Both the position numbers and the translations under genes were made by a program. A stretch of DNA of 44,173 nt from Bacteroides sp. (GTDB taxonomy: Bacteria > Bacteroidota > Bacteroidia > Bacteroidales > Bacteroidaceae), in the NCBI GenBank assembly GCA_030151635.1, contig JASLDF010000014.1, positions 1 to 44,173 of the forward strand, read 5' to 3'. Below are positions 1 through 5,255 of this stretch, piece by piece; positions within the stretch are counted from its first letter, which is position 1, and the number at the start of each line of letters is the position of its first letter. The notes beneath the pieces are model-generated. The model was given only the letters and a program-made list of their open reading frames with translations. It ran no database searches and was not told the DNA's origin.

Positions 1-121
1 TGCATCTTTTCTATTTTTGTTTAAAAGCTCACCAGTCCAGCTCATCGCCTTCTGTTTACTTGCTCAAAAACTCAATTACGATGTTGTAACTAGATTCAAT
101 CTTGTACTTCGACATCTTTCT

Positions 122-142
122 CGTGTCTACCAATTCCACCAT
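122..142 (-). other. tRNA-Leu-like D-arm fragment, not a complete tRNA
   Basis: Read on the minus strand, 141-122 is TGGTGGAATTGGTAGACACG. This is the usual position 8-26 segment of bacterial tRNA-Leu, including the GTG/CAC D-stem and the GG of the D-loop. Downstream I find no 5-bp anticodon stem around a 7-nt loop, no TTCGAAT-type T-arm and no complementary acceptor strand. It therefore looks like a decayed or partial tRNA, or a tRNA-like structure, rather than a working gene. Such pieces can be left by integration events or by decay of phage tRNA genes. That origin is inference. Confidence 0.45.
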
Positions 143-165
143 CCAGCTTATTGCGTTTTTACTAG

Positions 166-305
166 GTGCAGACTTTCAACTGCACATTATGTTTAGCAGG
201 CCCATTCCTGCTTTATATTTATTGTAAAAATGTCAAAGAGCGAATTACTTAGTGAGTGGTAGCAATATTCGCTACGTGCTACCACCCTGGTGGTGCTTTC
301 GCACC
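166..305. repeat. Cluster of four hairpins with overlapping alternatives
   Basis: Four inverted repeats lie in 140 bp. H1 pairs 166-171 with 180-185 (6 bp, 8-nt loop). H2 pairs 195-200 with 207-212 (6 bp, 6-nt loop). H3 pairs 256-264 with 277-285 (9 bp, perfect). H4 pairs 292-296 with 301-305 (5 bp, TTTC loop). A competing hairpin, 281-285 with 290-294, uses the 3' arm of H3 and the 5' arm of H4, so it excludes both. This could be a leader or attenuator, a small RNA, or a DNA-processing site such as an origin of transfer. The sequence does not decide among these. Confidence 0.45.
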
Positions 306-341
306 TCAATCAATCAACCTTAAAAATTATATTGTGTAAGC

Positions 342-539
342 TTAGATCATATTACGTTCAAGTAGTAAATCAATGCTTTGTAGCAAGTAGAAGTACTTAC
401 GACCTACTATTGAAAATCTTATCTGGTCTGTATCACGTAGACTTTGCAAATAATTAGAACTGCAATCTAGGTATGACATAGCTTCTTTAGCGCTTAGCCA
501 TTTTTTCTCTACTTTTTCTACAATTGTATTTCTTGCCAT
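342..539 (-). CDS. Small Xis/MerR-like helix-turn-helix protein
   Basis: This 65-residue protein is mostly one winged-helix-like DNA-binding unit. WLSAKEAMSYLDCSSNYLQSL (about residues 14-34) is the expected helix-turn-helix, and RFSIVGRKYFYLLQSIDLLLE after it resembles the wing and last helix of excisionase/MerR-type 'helix-turn-helix domain' proteins. Members of this family in mobile elements act as recombination directionality factors or as small regulators. The gene is last of three leftward genes transcribed away from the repressor. Its start lies 22 bp inside the 3' end of the upstream LuxR-type gene, which suggests translational coupling. A role in excision together with the integrase at 3181-4359 is plausible but inferred from context. 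Confidence 0.65.
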   Translation of the reverse strand: MARNTIVEKVEKKWLSAKEAMSYLDCSSNYLQSLRDTDQIRFSIVGRKYFYLLQSIDLLLERNMI

Positions 540-901
540 CTTTCTGTCCTCCTGCTGTATGTTAGTGTTATTCTTGTCTTACCTTTTCTTCTATTTCTTA
601 CATTATCTATTCGTCCGTATGTAATTGTGCTTGGTGTTATAATTAAGAGCAACACGCACGATATAATTGCTCTTTTTAAAGGATTCAAATCCATGGATAT
701 CTTAAACTTGTTGCAAAACCACCATGCAGAGAGTTCATTTACTTTTTTACAACCAGTTTTATCGAATATTTTTCGAAGGTGGTTATCAACTGTAAATGGA
801 GATAAGAATAATTGTTCTGCTGCTTCCTTTTTGGTGGCTCCCCAGCTTAATAACTCTGCGACTTCCTTTTCTCTCTCTGTAAGTTTGTTTAAGTTTTCCA
901 T
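518..901 (-). CDS. LuxR-type HTH protein with C-terminal membrane segment
   Basis: A 127-residue protein. Residues about 6-60 form a LuxR/GerE helix-turn-helix: LTEREKEVAELLSWGATKKE is the typical opening, followed by AAEQLFLSPFTVDNHLRKIF with the recognition helix. There is no receiver or autoinducer domain in front. A hydrophobic stretch at about residues 75-93 (RAIISCVLLLIITPSTI) looks like one transmembrane helix, followed by a basic tail with many Arg. Similar short LuxR-HTH-plus-membrane proteins occur in Bacteroidota mobile elements, as far as I recall. It is the middle gene of the leftward set, 18 bp after the Cro-sized gene and overlapping the next by 22 bp. Its target is not evident. 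Confidence 0.65.
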   Translation of the reverse strand: MENLNKLTEREKEVAELLSWGATKKEAAEQLFLSPFTVDNHLRKIFDKTGCKKVNELSAWWFCNKFKISMDLNPLKRAIISCVLLLIITPSTITYGRIDNVRNRRKGKTRITLTYSRRTERWQEIQL

Positions 902-919
902 ATTGATTGAATTATTTAT

Positions 920-1156
920 TTACTCCCAAATATCTATTACTCCGAATTTGCTAAATGCTTTTTCTATAGTTTCTGCTTCAGTAACCTTAGGTTCAACAGA
1001 ACCTCTTAATCGTCTATAGAAGGTATCATAACTCCAATTAAGTTGGTTCATAATCTCATCTCTTACTAAAGCTGTCTGCTTAATTGTTAACTGTTCATAT
1101 CCTTTCCTGAACGAAAATGTTCGTTTGTTGGAGAATTGACGTGTTTGCGTTATCAT
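920..1156 (-). CDS. Small DNA-binding candidate, Cro position
   Basis: A 78-residue basic protein, first gene transcribed leftward from the two-operator region. QLNWSYDTFYRRLRGSVEPKV (about residues 38-58) resembles a helix-turn-helix with its recognition helix; the C-terminal EAETIEKAFSKFGV is helical. Small proteins of this shape, divergent from an S24 repressor, usually act as Cro-like antirepressors. That assignment rests on position, since no family is firmly recognised. The predicted promoter (-7 box 1234-1241) lies between the operators, giving a leader of about 70 nt. An internal start at Met-36 is possible but would remove a conserved-looking N-terminal half. Confidence 0.55.
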   Translation of the reverse strand: MITQTRQFSNKRTFSFRKGYEQLTIKQTALVRDEIMNQLNWSYDTFYRRLRGSVEPKVTEAETIEKAFSKFGVIDIWE

Positions 1157-1174
1157 ATCTATTGCTTTAAATAC

Positions 1175-1182
1175 TATATTTG
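1175..1182 (+). promoter_or_regulatory. Possible -7 box for the repressor gene
   Basis: TATATTTG matches the Bacteroidota -7 consensus TAnnTTTG. No TTTG is found 19-21 bp upstream, so support is weak. Transcription from here would cross both operators, which would fit autorepression. Confidence 0.3.
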
Positions 1183-1212
1183 TATTATTGTGTAATACTT
1201 TAATGCGAATGT

Positions 1213-1230
1213 ATATCTAATATTAGATAT
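1213..1230. promoter_or_regulatory. Operator 1, perfect 18-bp palindrome
   Basis: ATATCTAATATTAGATAT is a perfect palindrome centred at 1221.5. Its core TCTAATATTAGA is identical to that of operator 2. Outer GCGAAT (1205-1210) and ATTCGC (1229-1234) add a second, slightly offset inverted repeat. The likely ligand is the S24 repressor encoded at 1291. Confidence 0.7.
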
Positions 1231-1233
1231 TCG

Positions 1234-1241
1234 CAAAACTA
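1234..1241 (-). promoter_or_regulatory. -7 box of the leftward early promoter
   Basis: On the minus strand this reads TAGTTTTG, matching TAnnTTTG. It sits between the two operators, so repressor bound to either would be expected to block it. No clear -33 TTTG is present, which is common for regulated promoters. It would drive 920-1156 and the genes beyond. Confidence 0.45.
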
Positions 1242-1269
1242 TCATAGTCTAATATTAGATAATGATAGT
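1238..1269. promoter_or_regulatory. Operator 2, 32-bp near-perfect palindrome
   Basis: ACTATCAT (1238-1245) and ATGATAGT (1262-1269) flank the 12-bp palindromic core TCTAATATTAGA (1248-1259). Fourteen of sixteen base pairs match. The centre is 1253.5, exactly 32 bp (about three helical turns) from operator 1, which favours cooperative binding on one face of the DNA. Confidence 0.7.
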
Positions 1270-1290
1270 AAATTATAATGAATCTAAATA

Positions 1291-1977
1291 ATGAGCATAG
1301 GAGAACGTATTATATCTACAATGAATGCTAAGGGGTATTCTAAGAACTATTTAGCTAAAAGCATAGGAATTCACCCTACTACTCTTAATAATTGGATATT
1401 AGGAAAAACATCACCTGATAATCTAAAATTAGATGTTTTGTGTGATTTTTTAGGTATTAATACAGATTGGTTAATTACTGGTGAGGGTGATATCATTAAA
1501 TCGCCTTCTAATGGAACACCTATAAATGATGTAAAAATTAAAATGATTCCACTTGTTTCTCAATATGCACAGGCTGGTTATTTATGTGGCTTCGGAGATA
1601 TGCAATATATTGGAGCACTTCCGACAATACCTACAGTGGTAGATCATGAACCACATGGTAATTATATAGCTTTTGAGGTAAAGGGAGATAGTATGTACGA
1701 TGGCACAGATGAGAGCCTCAACGAAGGTGATATATTAGTGTGTCGTGAGGTTGATAAGATATATTGGAATAATAAGTTACACATCAATAAGTGGGATTTT
1801 GTTGTAGTGCATAAAGAAGAAGGTGTTCTTGTTAAGCGAATTGTTGATCATGATGTAAGTACTGGTCTAATAAAATTACATAGCCTCAACAGCTTTTATC
1901 CAGACTTTACATTACATTTAAAAGATATATCACAATTATTCAATGTCGTTCAGATTGTACGATCTAGAAGACGTTAA
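1291..1977 (+). CDS. CI/LexA-like repressor, XRE HTH plus S24 peptidase
   Basis: This 228-residue protein has an N-terminal XRE helix-turn-helix (about residues 5-62; YLAKSIGIHPTTLNNWILGK is the HTH) and a C-terminal S24/LexA-type self-cleavage domain. Visible catalytic parts are the Ala95-Gly96 cleavage site (YAQAGYL), Ser134 in GDSM and Lys182 in VLVKRIV. The Ser-Lys spacing is longer than in LexA because of an insert around YWNNKLHINKWD. By family, it would hold the element's early genes silent and inactivate itself when RecA is activated by DNA damage. It is divergent from 920-1156 across two operators and is followed closely by two cargo genes, probably in one lysogenic transcript. Confidence 0.9.
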   Translation: MSIGERIISTMNAKGYSKNYLAKSIGIHPTTLNNWILGKTSPDNLKLDVLCDFLGINTDWLITGEGDIIKSPSNGTPINDVKIKMIPLVSQYAQAGYLCGFGDMQYIGALPTIPTVVDHEPHGNYIAFEVKGDSMYDGTDESLNEGDILVCREVDKIYWNNKLHINKWDFVVVHKEEGVLVKRIVDHDVSTGLIKLHSLNSFYPDFTLHLKDISQLFNVVQIVRSRRR

Positions 1978-1987
1978 CAAAATTATT

Positions 1988-2605
1988 ATGAAGATACTGA
2001 CTACTTTTATACTATTATTTGCCTGCACTACATTAGGAATTAGTCAAGAGATTTCTAATGCAGGTGTATATTATATCAATGGTTTTGAGAATGTAAGTAT
2101 AGAGCCTATTCTATATACCAAAACTAAAGGCAAAGCTAGTGGGTTGTTTAATGGTAAAGTTAAGCGTGAATATAATGGAGCTGTATCTAAAAATGTTGTA
2201 AGTAACAATCCAGAATTTATCTTTAGCTATAAAGAAATACCTTCAGGAATGAAAAGACAGTTCTATATGTTTTTTATTTCAGATAATCCAAGTGATATTG
2301 TTTTAGCAAAACTGCAACAAAGAGATAAAAGGAGAGATTTAGTAATTTCCAAAGTTAATAGTCTGTCAGGCTCTGTTATCACTGCAAATGGTATATCTAC
2401 ATCAACAATTATTAGCCAAATAGGTAAGGACCTTTTTAAGATTACATTTAGTGAGCCATTGGAAGAAGGTGAGTATTGTTTTATGCTTTATGATCCTAAT
2501 GGTGCTTTTGCAGATGGATATATCTTTGACTTTTCTGTTGGAGGAAGAAACCTCATTCAAGAACACAGAAATAAAGCAGGTAAAGACTCTATGTATTTTT
2601 ATTAA
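1988..2605 (+). CDS. Exported protein of unknown function, element cargo
   Basis: A 205-residue protein whose start I place at the ATG at 1988: MKILTTFILLFACTTLGISQ is a good signal peptide. An in-frame ATG at 1943 would overlap the repressor and bury that signal, so it is unlikely. There is no lipobox Cys. The mature part is rich in beta-strand-like segments (VYYINGFENVSIEPILYTKT, EFIFSYKEIPSGMKRQFYMF, ITFSEPLEEGEYCFMLYDPN). I do not recognise the family. It begins 10 bp after the repressor stop, so it is probably expressed from the integrated state as a lysogenic cargo gene. Its periplasmic or surface location could fit an exclusion or host-interaction role, which is inference. Confidence 0.75.
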   Translation: MKILTTFILLFACTTLGISQEISNAGVYYINGFENVSIEPILYTKTKGKASGLFNGKVKREYNGAVSKNVVSNNPEFIFSYKEIPSGMKRQFYMFFISDNPSDIVLAKLQQRDKRRDLVISKVNSLSGSVITANGISTSTIISQIGKDLFKITFSEPLEEGEYCFMLYDPNGAFADGYIFDFSVGGRNLIQEHRNKAGKDSMYFY

Positions 2606-2616
2606 AACTTAATAAT

Positions 2617-3141
2617 ATGATCATAGATTCAATCAGTCCTGGTGATGTAATAGCAATCGTGGCTATTGTGGTGTCGTGTGTTTTGTCGATTACTGCGATG
2701 ATAGTGTCTTATCGATCCAATAAACTACTAAACAGCTTGTCTATAGCCAAACTAAAGAAGGAAATTAATCGATTAGAGTCAGCAGATATAAGGGTTGCAT
2801 TTTTATATAAAAAATACTACCTTTCAAATAGCAGTACTAATACCATCATAAAATTTCAAATAAAAAATGTTGGTAACTCTCCAGCCATAAATCTAAATAT
2901 TTTAGATGACGAGCTATTAAAGTGTATAGAGCGTTTTTGGAAAAATAATTCAATAGCTCCAAAACCATCTTTCCCGATTCCTATATTAAAACACGCGTGC
3001 ACTTATGAGTTTTCAATTTTACCAAACAAGATAGCATTTATGAATAGGTATATGCATATTGAGTGGGATGATATAAATGGGAATCATATAAAAGATAATG
3101 CATACATCGAAATAACACAATTAGACGTTGTTGTTTCGTAA
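2617..3141 (+). CDS. Membrane-anchored protein of unknown function, element cargo
   Basis: A 174-residue protein with one strong N-terminal transmembrane helix (about residues 10-32, VIAIVAIVVSCVLSITAMIV), then a short coiled-coil-like linker (AKLKKEINRLES) and a domain with predicted beta strands (TIIKFQIKNVGNSPAINLNI, NRYMHIEWDDINGNHIKDNA). The NVGNSPA segment resembles small Ig-like or CARDB-like beta domains, but I cannot name the family. It lies 11 bp after 1988-2605 on the same strand and converges on the integrase with a 39-bp gap. Like its neighbour, it is most simply a cargo gene of the element. Confidence 0.7.
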   Translation: MIIDSISPGDVIAIVAIVVSCVLSITAMIVSYRSNKLLNSLSIAKLKKEINRLESADIRVAFLYKKYYLSNSSTNTIIKFQIKNVGNSPAINLNILDDELLKCIERFWKNNSIAPKPSFPIPILKHACTYEFSILPNKIAFMNRYMHIEWDDINGNHIKDNAYIEITQLDVVVS

Positions 3142-3180
3142 ATGTTAGATTAGCAACAGTTTATCATCTGAATTGTTATT

Positions 3181-4359
3181 TTAACCATTTACATAATCAA
3201 TAACCCTTCTATTAGCCTCATCGACTTTTTTTAAATCAAAGTCGATATAGACGTCAGTAACGGTATCATTCCCGTGCCCTAGAGCATGAGCAATGATGTC
3301 CTTAGAAATATCTATTGATGAGGCTATCGTAGCCCATGTATGCCTTGCCCAATAGGTGGATATATCAGGAAATAGGGGACTTAATACAATCTTGTTACGT
3401 TTAATATCCTTCCTGCCTATCAATTTTAGATACTTATTGATTTGCTTAACAAAGTTGTGATAGTCTGAATAATTGTCCATCACGTTAATTAAATACTGTT
3501 TACCACGGTATTTATTAAAAATAATTTTAGCCTCATCTGGAATTTTTATAGAATAGAGCCTTTTTGTTTTTGCCCTTCTAAACTCTATTCTATCTCCTAC
3601 TACTGAATCAGGTGTTAGGTGTAGTAGGTCCACCATATTAATGCCTAGTAGGTAGAATGATAGCATAAATATATCCCTATATCTTTCTTGATGTGCCTCT
3701 ACTTGATATGTAGATAATAGTCTAATATCATCAATAGATAGTGATCTCTTTGCTGTCTTCTCTTGTTTGATTTTAAATTTTCTAAATGGGTAATTAGTGG
3801 TATACTCATTATCAAGACAATAATTAAATACAGCTCTGATATTTCTTAGATGTATAGAAGTACTATTTTGTGAATTGCCTAATTTCTTTTCATTAAGTTC
3901 AAAACGCTCCAGCCATTTAATATTAATGTCATCTAGACTTGTATATGGATAAAACCTTTCAATCTTCGTGATAGTGGCTTGATATATTTCTTTAGTTCGA
4001 ACACTATTGCATTGGTCAATATATTCTAGGAAATAATCTTTAACGGCTCTAAGTACATTCTCATTTTTACCTTCAATAATTTTTTTGAGTTGTTTAGCTG
4101 AGTAGCGATTAATTTCTCCATTTAATTCTAATGGCAACAACTCCTTTTCTACCTGAGATAATTTATTATTAATTCGTGCATTTTTTACTTTATATCTGGG
4201 GTCACTGGACTTAACCTTGTTGGCATCCCAGTCCTGTTCTTTACAACTAACATTAGTCAAGATATATGCTGCTCCTTTCGAGTATATCTTAACCTTAATA
4301 GGATATTCTTTATTCTCAAGAACTCTTCTTTTATCAATAATAATAGAAACTGTAGCCAT
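3181..4359 (-). CDS. Tyrosine recombinase (phage/CTn-type integrase)
   Basis: A 392-residue site-specific recombinase with the layout usual in Bacteroidota elements: an N-terminal arm-binding domain (MATVSIIIDKRRV..., about 1-90), a SAM-like core-binding domain (about 100-205) and a catalytic domain. Visible catalytic residues are Lys in AKTKRLY, Arg339 in YWARHTWAT, His362 in ALGHGND and Tyr371 in DVYIDFD. The first Arg box reads LLGINMVDLLHL, with Asn at about 241 where classical enzymes have Arg. The HxxR box has Tyr/Trp in place of His. Loss of Arg I is known for IntDOT-type enzymes. I prefer the start at 4359 over one 20 codons upstream, because the upstream codons lie in iterated 11-bp repeats. 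The gene sits next to tRNA-Pro, the probable attachment site. Confidence 0.92.
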   Translation of the reverse strand: MATVSIIIDKRRVLENKEYPIKVKIYSKGAAYILTNVSCKEQDWDANKVKSSDPRYKVKNARINNKLSQVEKELLPLELNGEINRYSAKQLKKIIEGKNENVLRAVKDYFLEYIDQCNSVRTKEIYQATITKIERFYPYTSLDDINIKWLERFELNEKKLGNSQNSTSIHLRNIRAVFNYCLDNEYTTNYPFRKFKIKQEKTAKRSLSIDDIRLLSTYQVEAHQERYRDIFMLSFYLLGINMVDLLHLTPDSVVGDRIEFRRAKTKRLYSIKIPDEAKIIFNKYRGKQYLINVMDNYSDYHNFVKQINKYLKLIGRKDIKRNKIVLSPLFPDISTYWARHTWATIASSIDISKDIIAHALGHGNDTVTDVYIDFDLKKVDEANRRVIDYVNG

Positions 4360-4389
4360 AGACACCCTTTGTGTTGAAAACGATATTTG

Positions 4390-4422
4390 ATTTGCACACC
4401 ATTTGCACGGTATTTGCACGGT
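4390..4422 (-). repeat. Three 11-bp-phased GTGCAAAT repeats upstream of integrase
   Basis: ATTTGCAC occurs on the plus strand at 4390-4397, 4401-4408 and 4412-4419, exactly 11 bp apart; copies two and three are identical over 11 bp. They lie between the integrase start and tRNA-Pro. Helically phased repeats here suit integrase arm-type sites or a regulator of int. A related GTGCAAA in inverted orientation lies at 4614-4620, on the other side of the tRNA. Confidence 0.6.
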
Positions 4423-4483
4423 TTTATTGTATTCAAAGGTACTAAAAGTGTCCTAAAGGTACATAGTGCTTTGATGTATTTAA

Positions 4484-4517
4484 CAAAAAAAGCAGCTAGA
4501 ATTTAATCTAACTGCTT
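4484..4517 (-). terminator. Terminator downstream of tRNA-Pro
   Basis: On the minus strand, a hairpin (4490-4500 with 4507-4517, one mismatch, 6-nt loop) is followed by six T residues (4485-4490). It would stop transcription of tRNA-Pro before the integrase. It lies on the element side of the tRNA. Confidence 0.75.
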
Positions 4518-4530
4518 GATTATTAATTAG

Positions 4531-4605
4531 TCGGGGTGAGAAGATTCGAACTTCCGACCCCACGCCCCCCAGACGTGTACTCTAACCGGACTGAGCCACA
4601 CCCCG
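4531..4605 (-). tRNA. tRNA-Pro (anticodon GGG)
   Basis: A complete cloverleaf is visible on the minus strand: acceptor CGGGGTG/CACCCCG, D-stem GCTC/GAGT, anticodon stem CACGT/GCGTG around CTGGGGG (anticodon GGG, proline), and T-arm GGAAG-TTCGAAT-CTTCT. CCA is not encoded. The 3' end faces the integrase, the usual arrangement when a tRNA gene serves as the attachment site of an integrative element. Confidence 0.95.
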
Positions 4606-4616
4606 AATAATGCGTG

Positions 4617-4647
4617 CAAACATAATCCTTTTATTTAACATTTCAAA
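4617..4647 (-). promoter_or_regulatory. Promoter of tRNA-Pro
   Basis: On the minus strand, TTTG (4644-4647) is followed after exactly 19 bp by TATGTTTG (4617-4624), a full match to the Bacteroidota -33/-7 consensus. The tRNA begins 11 bp further on. Confidence 0.8.
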
Positions 4648-4796
4648 TAGGTTATTCAAAATGTTAATTTAAATCTGACTTTATTTAAATGAGGTCTATA
4701 GTGATGTAGGTATTGGTTTGGAATAGAATCATCTACATCAGTAGTTTCTTTTCGTAAATAGTTTGTATCTTATCGGTAGTTATTAAATTTAAATCT

Positions 4797-5213
4797 ATGA
4801 TAAATAAAGCTTTGAAGATAGCCCATCGGGCACATTTAGGGCAAGTAGATAAAGGTGGTGTGCCATATATCCTGCATCCTATACGTGTAGCTTTGCATTG
4901 CGATACCGATGCCGAAAAGGTTGTGGCTTTGTTACATGATGTTGTTGAAGATACTTCATTTACCTTGGAGGACTTAAAGGCCGAAGGCATCAGTAGAAAT
5001 CTTTTGGATGCGATAGATAGTTTGACAAATCGTGAAGGAGAAAGCTATGATGAGTTCATTTGTAGAGTTTCTCAGAATGAATTAGCAGTACGTGTCAAAA
5101 TTCAAGATTTAAAAGACAATATGGACTTGTCCAGGATGGGTGGAAAAAAACATCGAAAATACGATTTGTATTGTGAAGCACTATCTTATCTAAAGTCACT
5201 CTTGAAGGAATAA
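4797..5213 (+). CDS. Standalone HD-domain protein, alarmone hydrolase-like
   Basis: This 138-residue protein consists of one HD domain of the kind found at the N-terminus of Rel/SpoT. Motifs in order are the early His in KIAHRAH, GVPYILHPIRVA, the HD pair in LLHDVVEDTSFT, and the late Asp in KIQDLKDNMD. There is no synthetase, TGS or ACT domain. By family this points to a metal (Mn)-dependent pyrophosphohydrolase, possibly acting on (p)ppGpp as in small alarmone hydrolases, though other nucleotides are possible. It is about 40 residues shorter than typical MESH1-type enzymes. The full-length Rel/SpoT of the same genome lies at 18256-20499. It is convergent with aroB across a shared terminator. 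Confidence 0.8.
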   Translation: MINKALKIAHRAHLGQVDKGGVPYILHPIRVALHCDTDAEKVVALLHDVVEDTSFTLEDLKAEGISRNLLDAIDSLTNREGESYDEFICRVSQNELAVRVKIQDLKDNMDLSRMGGKKHRKYDLYCEALSYLKSLLKE

Positions 5214-5214
5214 A

Positions 5215-5244
5215 AAAGGAGTTAAGATTTTTCTTAACTCCTTT
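5215..5244. terminator. Bidirectional terminator between HD gene and aroB
   Basis: A perfect 13-bp stem (5215-5227 with 5232-5244) has a TTTT loop, A-rich sequence before it and T-rich sequence after it. It can serve both convergent genes. Confidence 0.9.
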
Positions 5245-5255
5245 AAATTATTTTT

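Larger units (their letters stand above)
1..341. other. Structured region without a convincing gene, left edge
   Basis: No ORF with a recognisable product is seen here. The region lies downstream of the leftward early genes of the integrated element, so it would be in their transcript. It holds four hairpins (166-185, 195-212, 256-285, 292-305) and a tRNA-Leu-like D-arm segment (122-141, minus). On the minus strand a 28-codon ORF (142-56) is most simply a translation through the tRNA-like segment. An ATG at 45 on the minus strand, preceded by AGAAGG, opens a frame that runs off the window after 15 codons (MSWTGELL...). It could be the start of the next element gene but is too short to judge. 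Confidence 0.5.

Noticed and set aside
56..142. 28-codon minus-strand ORF beginning MVELVDTR
   Set aside because: This peptide is the familiar false translation of a tRNA-Leu D-arm, and the segment matches tRNA-Leu; not supported as a gene.
627..1019. 130-codon plus-strand ORF
   Set aside because: Antisense to the LuxR-type gene and its upstream gap, with no recognisable product; the minus-strand gene has a clear HTH.
1943..1987. Upstream start for the exported cargo gene
   Set aside because: It would overlap the repressor gene and place 15 extra residues before a good signal peptide.
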